DNA of 63,089 nucleotides. Origin: a virus. The notes beneath the pieces are model-generated. The model ran no database searches. It was not told the DNA's origin and was given only the letters and a program-made list of their open reading frames with translations. Numbering within the stretch: the stretch's first letter is position 1; each line of letters starts with the position of its first letter. The position numbers and the translations under genes are program-made. The DNA lies in IMG/VR virus record IMGVR_UViG_3300009703_000017, positions 1 through 63,089 of that record. One strand, given 5' to 3'. This document shows, piece after piece, positions 24,362-32,644 of the stretch.

Positions 24362-24925
24362 ATGAGTCTAGGTGGGTCTGCGCTAATTGGTGCGGCGGTT
24401 TGGGGTCAGCAGTTATGGAATTATTGGAAACCACGCAGAATCGGCATTTATGGACCTACGTTGGTGGGTAAAACCACTTTTGACCGCTACATGACTACAC
24501 CGGGTGAAATGGAAGAGATACCCGAGAAGATGCGTACCGCTCATCCGAAGCGGTTATTGAAAGGAGGGTATACTCTCCCTCGCCCGACCCGGAAACGAAT
24601 CCGGTGGAAGGGGGAGAGGCGTGTCATTCATAGCGCCGATATTGGTGGACAGCAACGGTTTTGGAACCTTTGGATTGAGGATATGGTGGACAGACAATGC
24701 GAAATCGTAGTATTCATGCTTGATGAGCGAGCACTGAACGGTGGCGGCGGGGCTGTAGACTGTATTGGTGGGTTTAAGTTCCTTGTTGACGCTATCATCA
24801 ATCAGCGGTGGAACTACCGCCGGATAGCGACTCGGATTAAAGGGAAACGATACAAGCCTACCTTAGTGGTAGTAGTCGCTAACAAGGCTGACAAATGGTG
24901 GGACGAACAGGCGAACATACTTTGA
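24362..24925 (+). CDS. Arf/Ras-like small GTPase, interrupted by in-frame TGA
   Basis: 187 codons from ATG 24362 to a TGA. G1 P-loop GPTLVGKT (31-38), G3 DIGGQ (93-97), the Arf-type form of this motif, G4 NKAD (174-177). The first 20 residues are hydrophobic/aromatic (LGGSALIGAAVWGQQLWNYW), a likely membrane anchor. A G domain needs a further strand, the G5 loop and a last helix after NKAD. These are missing here but follow in the same frame beyond the TGA. Small GTPases switch between GDP and GTP to recruit effectors to membranes, and the flanking genes encode membrane proteins. Unusual in a tailed virus. Confidence 0.78.
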   Translation: MSLGGSALIGAAVWGQQLWNYWKPRRIGIYGPTLVGKTTFDRYMTTPGEMEEIPEKMRTAHPKRLLKGGYTLPRPTRKRIRWKGERRVIHSADIGGQQRFWNLWIEDMVDRQCEIVVFMLDERALNGGGGAVDCIGGFKFLVDAIINQRWNYRRIATRIKGKRYKPTLVVVVANKADKWWDEQANIL

Positions 24926-25081
24926 AAGCAGCAGCGATTGCGCGAACACAGAATCTTTGATTCATTGAGACCCGGTATGGTAGAATTGCAGAAAGCGGGT
25001 GTACCTTGTAGAGTCTCAATGATGGCTACCCGCATCGGGTGGAACGTGGAAAGCACTTTAATTGAGATGCTAACGTGGTAA
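24926..25081 (+). pseudogene. In-frame continuation of the GTPase after the TGA
   Basis: The frame continues without another stop for 51 codons to TAA at 25079-25081. It encodes MMATRIGWNVESTLIEML near the end, which fits the G5 loop (A-T-x-x-G-x-N-V) and final helix of a small GTPase. Restoring one base (TGA to CGA, Arg) would give a normal protein of about 239 aa. Either a nonsense mutation, a sequencing or assembly error, or translational readthrough. Confidence 0.65.
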
Positions 25082-25101
25082 AATAGAGAGGCGAGCGAGA
25101 A

Positions 25102-26046
25102 ATGATGAATCCTTTAGCGTGGGGAGCGCAGCAGACCCCTTTGGCGATGAACACACAGACTGAATTAGTGAGGCTTGCGGCGAACACTCCGAACGTGTCG
25201 CTCGCGGAACTTCAAGGGTTAGCGCAGGCCCAAGGGGTGATGCAAGCGGCGGCAGACAATCAACCGCATATTGAAATCCCACGCGTTAACTTCTATCCTT
25301 CAAGGCACGCTAACCCACGCAAGGCGCGTCGTCAGGACATTAAACAGGCGTATCGCCTCTTAACTCCTACAAAGCGTAGTGCTTTTTCGCCACGCCGTTT
25401 GATTGGTGGTAAATACAGGTACAACAAAAACACGTCACAATGTTGCGTTGACGGTTGTGATGTTGACTATCTGCTCAAGGCCATGGGTAATGTGTTCAGT
25501 GAGATTCGCGATGAGGATACCGGCCGGACTCTTTGGGATATGTATTTCATTGACCCCGTGTCGGGCGAGAATCAGGCATTCCTCGCTCGTGAAAAAGTGA
25601 CCGGTGGTCGTACGATGCGCGCTACTTATTGTCCTGAACATCTACATCTCTATCATCTTCTGACTAAATGGGAAAGAGAAGAAGAGAACGAAATTGAGGC
25701 GAATAGTGGCACTCTCAAGGCTAAAGTGAAGAAGGGGGTTAGTATGGTAGCCGTACCGATGACAGCGGTAAAACCCAAAGATAATACTCCCACCACTCTT
25801 CAGAAATACGAACCGTTCTTCAAAATGATAAAGGCTGATAAAATCCCTATCATTCATATGCAGAATAGCGAAACAGGGGTCAACGATGTCACTATGGTCG
25901 TGTTTGATATGCGGCAGTTCGCTGAAGGTAAGAGCGGTCTCCCTGTCTTACAGCAACAGGTTCAAGGAGGAGAGGTCGCTCCCGTAGGAGCGGGGTTGCA
26001 GCAATTGTTAGCAGAAAAACAAGCGAATCTGCCCGAGGTGGAATAG
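25102..26046 (+). CDS. Late protein with Cys/His cluster, 314 aa
   Basis: Residues 1-50 are low-complexity helical (NTQTELVRLAANTPNVSLAE). A middle domain has CCVDGCDVDYLL (about 113-124) and CPEHLHLYHLL (about 178), a likely zinc site. The last third is beta-like (VTMVVFDMRQF), then a Gln/Val tail. It sits in the membrane/GTPase cluster and its stop adjoins the next start. Family not recognised. Confidence 0.7.
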   Translation: MMNPLAWGAQQTPLAMNTQTELVRLAANTPNVSLAELQGLAQAQGVMQAAADNQPHIEIPRVNFYPSRHANPRKARRQDIKQAYRLLTPTKRSAFSPRRLIGGKYRYNKNTSQCCVDGCDVDYLLKAMGNVFSEIRDEDTGRTLWDMYFIDPVSGENQAFLAREKVTGGRTMRATYCPEHLHLYHLLTKWEREEENEIEANSGTLKAKVKKGVSMVAVPMTAVKPKDNTPTTLQKYEPFFKMIKADKIPIIHMQNSETGVNDVTMVVFDMRQFAEGKSGLPVLQQQVQGGEVAPVGAGLQQLLAEKQANLPEVE

Positions 26047-26670
26047 ATGGTTTGGCCGTTTAGTAACAATAATACTCAATCTGCTCCTCAACCAACAGGC
26101 ACTCTTAATCTTGGACTCGCTAACGGAGCACAGTCTATGGGCGCTACCCCCGCTTGGGGTATGCCTCCCCAACAACAGAATCCGTTTATGGCGGGTTTAG
26201 GCGTACCGCAACAGCCGGGCGCTCCGCCTTCTGAATTAGAGATTTTTGCTATGCTTCAACAGACGAGTACTCCGATTGACGCGTGGGTAATGACTGACGG
26301 GTTCAAGCAAGTTGTAGGTGTAGTCAGTAGTGTTGTAGCGCTCAACCTTGTAGAGTTTTTCAGAAACGCTAAGTTTGTGGATGATGGGGATAAGGGGCTT
26401 AAGATTGATATTACTTCTCTCCCCGCTCAGTTCCAAACTATGAGTTCCGAAAATGTAACGAGTGAACTTGTGACACTACAGCAAGCCGCTAACATGGCTG
26501 TACAGAACAGTGGGATGCAGCAACAGCAAATACTTCAGATGACGCAACAGTCTATGATGGGTGGAGCATTGACTGCTGCTATGCAGAATGACGGATTCAT
26601 GGAACAAGCGGGTGGTGCTGTTGGCGGACTCGCTCGTGGAATGTTCGGCGCGGCTACAGGAATGAGGTGA
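26047..26670 (+). CDS. Late Gln/Met/Gly-rich protein, 207 aa
   Basis: Begins MVWPFSNNNTQSAPQPTGTL; Pro/Gln-rich until about 75. Then a hydrophobic helix (FKQVVGVVSSVVALNLVEFF), and a Gln/Met-rich region (MQQQQILQMTQQSMM) ending in Gly/Ala-rich GLARGMFGAATGMR. It might associate with membrane or form an extended virion component. Starts directly after the previous stop. Confidence 0.68.
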   Translation: MVWPFSNNNTQSAPQPTGTLNLGLANGAQSMGATPAWGMPPQQQNPFMAGLGVPQQPGAPPSELEIFAMLQQTSTPIDAWVMTDGFKQVVGVVSSVVALNLVEFFRNAKFVDDGDKGLKIDITSLPAQFQTMSSENVTSELVTLQQAANMAVQNSGMQQQQILQMTQQSMMGGALTAAMQNDGFMEQAGGAVGGLARGMFGAATGMR

Positions 26671-26674
26671 AATT

Positions 26675-26932
26675 ATGGACGTAAAACCTAACGGAATGAA
26701 CCCAATGAGTATCAGTAATATGAGTATAGCCATGAGCGATATGACGAATCTTGGTAGCAGGGTCGTGATAGACCTAATCATGGTTCAGGTTATCGCTATG
26801 GCTCTTGGGGCGTTTTTGCTTATCGTCTTTGAGGGTTACAATATGACTTCTAGCCAACTTGCGTGGACGATGGGCGGGTTGTTTACTGCTTTCAGTCTGA
26901 CCGGTGTGGTTTATCGCAGACTCAGCACTTGA
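26675..26932 (+). CDS. Small two-pass membrane protein
   Basis: 85 aa. Met-rich start (MNPMSISNMSIAMSDM), two hydrophobic segments at about 30-50 (VVIDLIMVQVIAMALGAFLL) and 60-80 (LAWTMGGLFTAFSLTGVVY). Topology resembles the two-pass protein at 23,534. Its 3' half overlaps a convergent zinc-ribbon gene on the other strand. Confidence 0.7.
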   Translation: MDVKPNGMNPMSISNMSIAMSDMTNLGSRVVIDLIMVQVIAMALGAFLLIVFEGYNMTSSQLAWTMGGLFTAFSLTGVVYRRLST

Positions 26933-27178
26933 CCACCGGTTTAACGGGCAGTCTGCCGACCGAAGTGTAACTTTTGTTTTCATGAAACAACCGCATTGCG
27001 AGCACCTGCTTCCGTTAAAATGTTCGCAGGACATACACTCCTGTAACCTCTTTTTCGACGTTTCAGTATCAACTCTATTGTTTAGTACCAAATCACGAGC
27101 GGCTTTCATCAAACTCTCAGCCGTATCGCGATTTACTGGTATTCCCGCAACTTGCGGGGCGCGCCCCAATCTCCGCAT
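26774..27178 (-). CDS. Convergent zinc-ribbon protein inside the late region
   Basis: Start taken at ATG giving MRRLGRAPQVAGIPVNRDTA; in-frame TTG/GTG codons precede it. Residues 44-78 contain CMSCEHF, CSQCGCFMKTK and CPLNRW, the pattern of a widespread small phage zinc-ribbon family (E-C-x2-C ... C-x2-C-G-C-F-x-K ... C-P-x2-x-W). After that the frame runs on about 50 basic residues until a stop inside the opposite-strand membrane gene. The conserved core is solid; whether the tail is functional is unclear. Antisense to the late transcript. Confidence 0.65.
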   Translation of the reverse strand: MRRLGRAPQVAGIPVNRDTAESLMKAARDLVLNNRVDTETSKKRLQECMSCEHFNGSRCSQCGCFMKTKVTLRSADCPLNRWSSAESAINHTGQTESSKQPAHRPRKLARSHIVTLKDDKQKRPKSHSDNLNHD

Positions 27179-27231
27179 TATGAGACCGGACAAGGCGCAA
27201 CCTCTTTGATTTAGCGGTGTGTCCGCTATAC

Positions 27232-27909
27232 ATGGCGGAGCGGATTACGCGAGCCTCATGCAAGTTGTGTCAGTGCGAAACGCGTGACGATTTGGAAGAG
27301 GAATTAAGGAACGGAATCGTGACTCCCAAGGAATTAGACAAGAGGATGGAATGGCGTGAAAACACGTCTGACCGGCATTTTCGTAACCATATGGGGGAAT
27401 ATCATCTTGCATCCAATTCAGAATGTATAGTCTGTACCTATTTCAATCGTTACCAAGTTGAAGAGGATTATTACAACGGTGATGTGTCTTCTGCTGAAAT
27501 TGCAGAAATGTGTGGTTGTTCTGAAACTACCGTGTACAACCATTTGAAGCATCATCTGAAACCGTTAGTTCAAGCGTCTGCCGCTCCGGTTATCGCTCTA
27601 AAAGCGGGGAGTGAGATGGAAGCGCTACGTGAAAACGTTGAGAAATTGAACGGCGAACTTGGTTACCTGTTTGAGAACCCTGATAGGAACGACCCTCAGT
27701 TTTACGGTAATCTTCAACGGATGCACAAAGAAGTACGAGAGACCGTCAAGGATATTCTCAAAATCCAAGAGCGTGCTATGGGAGGACAGGCTGCGGAGGC
27801 TGGCATTAACGCACAGACTGTGAACCTCATTAAAGTTGAACTGTCTAAGGAATCGCCTGATGTTTGGCGTAAGATTCGTTCAAAATTAGTGGAAGGTGAC
27901 GAAGTTTGA
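27232..27909 (+). CDS. Tandem zinc-HTH protein, candidate small terminase
   Basis: 225 aa from ATG 27232, with GGTG upstream; a GTG five codons earlier is possible. Two copies of one module: C10-x2-C13-x35-H49-x3-H53 and C65-x2-C68-x35-H104-x3-H108, a 55-residue period. The second contains a clear helix-turn-helix (SSAEIAEMCGCSETTVYNHL). A helical oligomerisation region follows (MEALRENVEKLNGELGYLF). Sequence-specific DNA binding plus location upstream of the terminase suggests packaging-site recognition, but a late transcription factor is equally possible. Confidence 0.68.
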   Translation: MAERITRASCKLCQCETRDDLEEELRNGIVTPKELDKRMEWRENTSDRHFRNHMGEYHLASNSECIVCTYFNRYQVEEDYYNGDVSSAEIAEMCGCSETTVYNHLKHHLKPLVQASAAPVIALKAGSEMEALRENVEKLNGELGYLFENPDRNDPQFYGNLQRMHKEVRETVKDILKIQERAMGGQAAEAGINAQTVNLIKVELSKESPDVWRKIRSKLVEGDEV

Positions 27910-28337
27910 AAGCAATCAGTATCTCCACGCTCACCTGTGATGATATTGGACATAGCGGCATTCTGCGTGACCGTGGGGCTATGAACGATGTGGAACTTGG
28001 GTTATTTCTTGGTCTGATACGAGATGTGATAGACCGATGGTACGAGGCGATTGGGGAGTATGGGCCACCTGTATACGCTCGGTATCATGAACACCGATTG
28101 CTATTAGACGGTATTATAGAACTATTTGATAGAATCCAAACAGTTGATGAGCCGCAAGAGGCGTTCAGGTACAGGCGTGAATTAAGACAGTCTCTCAGTC
28201 AGTTCAAAACATTGTGCGACGAACTTGCTATGCCGTTTAGTTCTCCTCACTACGTCCGTGAGTTCTATATGAATCTCCATCGTCGGCTTGTCGGGACGTA
28301 CGAGCGAATCGTGGAAGGTGATGACGAATGCCAATGA
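27906..28337 (+). CDS. Helical late protein, 143 aa
   Basis: TTG at 27906 overlaps the upstream TGA (TTTGA); the ATG at 27981 (MNDVELGLFLGLIRDVIDRW) is an alternative start. All-helical, acidic (EYGPPVYARYHEHRLLLDGI). No domain recognised. It overlaps the next gene by ten bases. Confidence 0.63.
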   Translation: MKAISISTLTCDDIGHSGILRDRGAMNDVELGLFLGLIRDVIDRWYEAIGEYGPPVYARYHEHRLLLDGIIELFDRIQTVDEPQEAFRYRRELRQSLSQFKTLCDELAMPFSSPHYVREFYMNLHRRLVGTYERIVEGDDECQ

Positions 28338-29593
28338 CTTCAGGTGGCTCGGGCGGAACGAGTGGATTGCGGTATAACCCGCGAGAGACTGCTGGTGATG
28401 AGTTAGGTTATGGTGTATCGCATACCGCTTACAATCCTCGTGATTCTGACGAAAAGCAGAACGATTTGGACGACAAGCGTGACAAAAGGGAAAAACGTGA
28501 CCGAGCGAAAGCGGGTATCCAGCACTTGAAAGTCAAAGTTAAGAACGTAAAACGCGAACTAAACGAAGCGCAGAAGGAGACAGGTGAACTGTCCGACCTT
28601 ACAGGACCGGCAGGTTCGCGCGGTGGCGACTTAGACAATGCAGTCGGTACCATGACCGGCACCGGTTCAGCGATGGGTGGTGGTGTCGGAGCGGTTCCGC
28701 CCGAACTTCCCGGTACTGGTAATTTCGGTCAAGGTGGAGCGTTCGTTAGAGCGTTTGATGTTCTTAAACGCGAAGACACTGAAACTCTTGAATCAACTCG
28801 GTCTAAACTGCGAGGCGGGAAGGCGAAACGACACAAGAAGCATGGGTTTGTAGAAAGTCATAGAAGACAGCGTGGCGGTAAACGGCTAAACGTTTCGTTC
28901 CGTGACCCGAAGAAGCGAGCCGGGTCTCATGTTAGGCATAGAGTTCACTATAACCCGCGACACGGGGCAATCAGGCCACGAGTGACCGGGCCACTGTTCA
29001 GGGGTGTAGGAGGACGGCGAGCGCATATCGCTATGCCTGACCCACGTCAGCGTGAAGCGCGACTTACTCAACGGTATATGAGTCAGGAAATGCCGCAGGC
29101 TTTACCGTACACCGCTCCAATGCGACCAATGACTCCGACAGCCACGCCTCAGCGGTACGGGCGTCCTCGTAGTAAGCGGGGCGACGACCGCCCATCTGCT
29201 TTGCTGGGTCCTAAGCAGATTAAGCAGCCTCGTACCGCTTCTACACCCATGGGTGCCGGGTTCGGGACAGGTGGTACTTCGCCTCTCGCTCTTAGTGAAG
29301 ACGTAATGGAACTTGACGGACTTCTTCTGAAGTTCTTTGCAGGAAAAGCCAAGATTCGTCAGGCCGATGTTGCTGAGTTCAAACAGTTATTACGCGATGC
29401 CAAGAGATTGCTCAGTCAGTTGAAGAAAGGGTATGACGTTGGCTGTGGTGACGACGCTGAAGGTCCGTCACCGCGCGGTCACAACAAACAGACTTCCGAC
29501 CCGAAGGGTGCAACCGAATCTGACCCGGAAGACGATGCCACTACTTGGGGGGCGCACTCATACGGAATCGTAGCAAGGAGAGGACAACCTTGA
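28328..29593 (+). CDS. Basic disordered late protein with AFDVLK peptide
   Basis: 421 aa. A highly charged coiled region (about 38-85: DEKQNDLDDKRDKREKRDRA), a Gly-rich linker, FVRAFDVLKRED at about 138-149 (a Phe variant of the AWxxLK peptide), then an Arg/Lys/His/Pro-rich stretch (GKAKRHKKHGF; RKHR-type runs) that could bind DNA, a helical part near 330-375 and an acidic tail. Possibly an internal head protein. Family unknown. Confidence 0.67.
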   Translation: MPMTSGGSGGTSGLRYNPRETAGDELGYGVSHTAYNPRDSDEKQNDLDDKRDKREKRDRAKAGIQHLKVKVKNVKRELNEAQKETGELSDLTGPAGSRGGDLDNAVGTMTGTGSAMGGGVGAVPPELPGTGNFGQGGAFVRAFDVLKREDTETLESTRSKLRGGKAKRHKKHGFVESHRRQRGGKRLNVSFRDPKKRAGSHVRHRVHYNPRHGAIRPRVTGPLFRGVGGRRAHIAMPDPRQREARLTQRYMSQEMPQALPYTAPMRPMTPTATPQRYGRPRSKRGDDRPSALLGPKQIKQPRTASTPMGAGFGTGGTSPLALSEDVMELDGLLLKFFAGKAKIRQADVAEFKQLLRDAKRLLSQLKKGYDVGCGDDAEGPSPRGHNKQTSDPKGATESDPEDDATTWGAHSYGIVARRGQP

Positions 29594-31335
29594 GAGTTTT
29601 AGTGAGAGGCACAAACGTTTCGCTCATTAAAGGGCAAGGAGTGGTCGCTCAGTTCCCCGATACAGGCCAGTCTTTCATTCTCGCTCGCGAGCATGCAGCG
29701 AAACCCGGTGCTAACTACAACCCGTTCTTCCATGACCCTCGCACGGGTGATGTTCGTACTGATATTGAACATAAGTGGCCGATGGAGGCGCTACGCGACG
29801 AAATCGCTCGTGATGTCATGGGAAAACACAACTTAAGTAGCCATGATGCATTGAAAATGGCAGAAGACGTGATAAACGGCGGACATAATCAGTTTAATGA
29901 TGAACATCACGACAAAAATCATCATCTTAACCCGGTATTTGATAAAAACGGTAACCTGCATCCTGATTACGCTCATGTTACAGTTACGCCTGAATATCAA
30001 GGGCATGATGTTGATACTCACGACCGGCGTACCAAAACTGAAGACGGACGACAAGTGAACTTCTTTGCGAGAGCGAAAGAGCACGAAGAGTTCGGGCAAC
30101 ACGCGGAAAGCGGTACAAACTTCGCTTACAGGCAAATGCAGGCGCAGGCGCAAGAGTTGTTGGGTTACGTTCCTTCAGTTCTCAAGAAACCGCATATTGA
30201 ACCCGGTACAATGACCAATAATCACGTGTATAGACATCAAAGTACAGGACCGGGGCCGGGTGAACACGTTACGCGACCGGTCCAGCGAATGCACAACCAA
30301 ACGCGAGGGTTACCAGCAGCCGACCCGTTCAATATCTTGTTTGGTGAAGGAGATTCGCCTAAACTACCGCCTGCCTTTTGGGAGAAAGCGGGTAGCGGTG
30401 TTCCTAAAAAGCAGAAAGAGAGATTGAGTGAAGAATATGGTATCCAAGACCCCGAATTATTGGACAATATGGCAGGGTCCGCTGTCGGGCAACTGCTAAT
30501 CGGGCAGGGACGAGGCAGACTAGAATCTTTGATAGGTGATTTATCTCGCAGATTAGATATTGGTGGCAAAAACGCTGAAACTTATAACACAATCCACTCA
30601 CACGTTCAGACTAATCCTGAATGGAAAGGACGCGGAGCGAAAAAGGGGCGAGAACTCGCTGCTTTACTGTTCACCGCTAACCAAATAGGAGACGACCTGT
30701 CTGATTTCGGGTCGTGGGACAATGTCAACGAGGGGGTAGTAGAGAATTGGGCTAAAATAGCACCTGTTGTCGCTGAAGAGCGTGGTGGTGGTCAACCTTT
30801 CGATTGGGGAGCGGCTATGCCTGACGAAGTTCACCATTCCGCTCAGCAACCGATAGAACCGGGTGAAGACGAGCATGCTATGGAATTGCACTCTCTTGCA
30901 GGTCTCGCTCCGCGCGAACTTGAAGCGCTTTCTCGTGAACCGCCTGCTGATAGGATACCAATACCGGTCCCTCAACAGGCTGCGCCCGAACCTGTCGCCC
31001 CACCTGCGCCTGAACAACAGTTTGCTTATACTCCCCAACCTGTACCTCAAATGATTTATCGGTCTGACGACCCTGCTTCTCGTATTCTTAAAGCGATGGA
31101 GGAGATTCAGTTGGCTGACGCACGAAAGAGTATAGAGGTAAGCAAACACTTACCCAACTACGATAGTCTCAGTGTCAATAATACCAACGACGTTTCGCTC
31201 ATGGCGAGTAAACTCGGTCTTACTAATACAGACGTTTTAGGGTTGTATTCAGCCACAGGTGACTGGCATCGCGTAGCGAAAGTGTTTCAAGTAACACCCT
31301 CTGTGGTCGGAGCGGTAAAGGTGGTGTTCTCGTGA
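29590..31335 (+). CDS. Late protein, 581 aa, His-rich middle
   Basis: Start taken at the TTG overlapping the previous TGA (TTGA), giving MRVLVRGTNVSLIKGQG; an in-frame ATG 15 codons upstream lies inside the previous gene. Residues 85-120 are His/Asn-rich (NDEHHDKNHHLNPVFD). A later stretch reads DRIPIPVPQQAAPEP, then MIYRSDDPASRILKAMEEIQ. The C-terminal 60 residues look like a small helical HTH-type domain (MASKLGLTNTDVLGLYSATG). Probably a virion protein; no family recognised. Confidence 0.67.
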   Translation: MRVLVRGTNVSLIKGQGVVAQFPDTGQSFILAREHAAKPGANYNPFFHDPRTGDVRTDIEHKWPMEALRDEIARDVMGKHNLSSHDALKMAEDVINGGHNQFNDEHHDKNHHLNPVFDKNGNLHPDYAHVTVTPEYQGHDVDTHDRRTKTEDGRQVNFFARAKEHEEFGQHAESGTNFAYRQMQAQAQELLGYVPSVLKKPHIEPGTMTNNHVYRHQSTGPGPGEHVTRPVQRMHNQTRGLPAADPFNILFGEGDSPKLPPAFWEKAGSGVPKKQKERLSEEYGIQDPELLDNMAGSAVGQLLIGQGRGRLESLIGDLSRRLDIGGKNAETYNTIHSHVQTNPEWKGRGAKKGRELAALLFTANQIGDDLSDFGSWDNVNEGVVENWAKIAPVVAEERGGGQPFDWGAAMPDEVHHSAQQPIEPGEDEHAMELHSLAGLAPRELEALSREPPADRIPIPVPQQAAPEPVAPPAPEQQFAYTPQPVPQMIYRSDDPASRILKAMEEIQLADARKSIEVSKHLPNYDSLSVNNTNDVSLMASKLGLTNTDVLGLYSATGDWHRVAKVFQVTPSVVGAVKVVFS

Positions 31336-32642
31336 ACAGTTACGAATTATTGAAGAGTGAGTTTGACGTTTTGATGATATATGAGGACGAAGCGGAAGCG
31401 GTTGCTACCGTTATGCTGAAAGCGAACTTTTCGCGCGAAGTTGAACAGTGGGTTTGGTGTGGCGACTCTCTTCTGAAGAACCAAATGGCTCAAACTCCTT
31501 CGCCAGCGCAAGCGCAAATGTATGGTAACCCACAACTCGGGCTTCAAGGCATAGACCCTCAGCAGTTGCAACAAATGCGCGTTACTTCAAAACCCGGCAG
31601 ATTTTTCGGACTTGGTAAACCTCAATACGAAATGTCAGGTGGTGCTTACGGGCACTCAATGCAAGGGACTCAACCGCAATTAGCCCGACAGATGCAAGGT
31701 ATGGCCCCCGGCTCGTCTCCTGTTCAGGCGTACGAGCAGCAGTTTGGTGCTTTACAGCAAGGCGGACCGGGTAGACTCAAGCAAGCGTTAGGAGCGATGG
31801 GCCAAGGAGCGAGAGCGATGGGCCGAGGAGCGAAAGCGGGTTGGCAAGTGGCAGGTAAGAAATTAGACGCCGGAGCCGCTCAGGTGAAAGACGCGTGGCA
31901 TGGCGACGAAGATGCAGGTCGTGTCGGCGTAAAAGATTGGGGTCGCAAGGCATGGGGAGGGGTCAAGGATGCTGCGGCATCAGCAGTAAATGCTGCTCAG
32001 CAGTTTGAAACTCCTGAACAGACCGCGGAACGCGGGTACCAAGCGACACGGAACTTGCCCGGTGAGCGGGTACCGCTTCCGACAACTCTTGAACAAGGCA
32101 TGACTCCATCCAATGTAGGGCAACCGCGGAACGTGGGTCAAGGGGATTATACTCAGGGACAATCTGACGGGAACAACCTTGGTAATGTTCAACTCAATTT
32201 ACCCGGACTAGAACCTGAAATCAATGTGAGTCCGCACCAAGGTTCCGGCTCTCAACAGACTTCTTTGTACGATAATCACCCTACGCAGGCTCAAGATACT
32301 GAGATACCTATACCAATACCTACGCCGGGCGGGGCGCAAGAGACGACTACAGGAGACGCCTCTCAGACTCATGGGTGGACACCTGAACAATGGGGTAAGT
32401 TAAGCGGTGGAGTAAAACGCGCTTGGGAAGGCTCTCATGCGAACGACCCTGAACTTGCGGATATAATCCGAGAACGAATGGTAGCAGGGGAGGCTTACGA
32501 CCCCGAGAAGGCTGGAATGAAAGGTTGGAAAGGCGGGCGATGGGTTGGTGCTCAACGCGCTTTGGGTATAGACCCGACCGCTGTTCAGACTTCTTTTGAC
32601 GCGATAGACCACGCTTGGGATTACTTGCTGAAAGGTGAGTAA
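31332..32642 (+). CDS. Late low-complexity protein ending in AWDYLLKGE
   Basis: 436 aa from GTG (overlap GTGA). A short acidic helical start (FDVLMIYEDEAEAVATVML), then Gln/Gly/Met-rich and Ala/Lys-rich repeats (QGARAMGRGAKAGWQVAGKK), EIPIPIPTPGG, and a possible folded C-terminal segment (WTPEQWGKLSGGVKRAWEGS). The last residues are IDHAWDYLLKGE, the AWxxLK-type peptide at a carboxy end. Sits immediately before the terminase. Confidence 0.68.
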   Translation: MNSYELLKSEFDVLMIYEDEAEAVATVMLKANFSREVEQWVWCGDSLLKNQMAQTPSPAQAQMYGNPQLGLQGIDPQQLQQMRVTSKPGRFFGLGKPQYEMSGGAYGHSMQGTQPQLARQMQGMAPGSSPVQAYEQQFGALQQGGPGRLKQALGAMGQGARAMGRGAKAGWQVAGKKLDAGAAQVKDAWHGDEDAGRVGVKDWGRKAWGGVKDAAASAVNAAQQFETPEQTAERGYQATRNLPGERVPLPTTLEQGMTPSNVGQPRNVGQGDYTQGQSDGNNLGNVQLNLPGLEPEINVSPHQGSGSQQTSLYDNHPTQAQDTEIPIPIPTPGGAQETTTGDASQTHGWTPEQWGKLSGGVKRAWEGSHANDPELADIIRERMVAGEAYDPEKAGMKGWKGGRWVGAQRALGIDPTAVQTSFDAIDHAWDYLLKGE

Positions 32643-32644
32643 AT

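Noticed and set aside
24923-24925. TGA as a sense codon throughout the genome
   Set aside because: Most genes here end cleanly at TGA, often in coupling overlaps; recoding could only be local.
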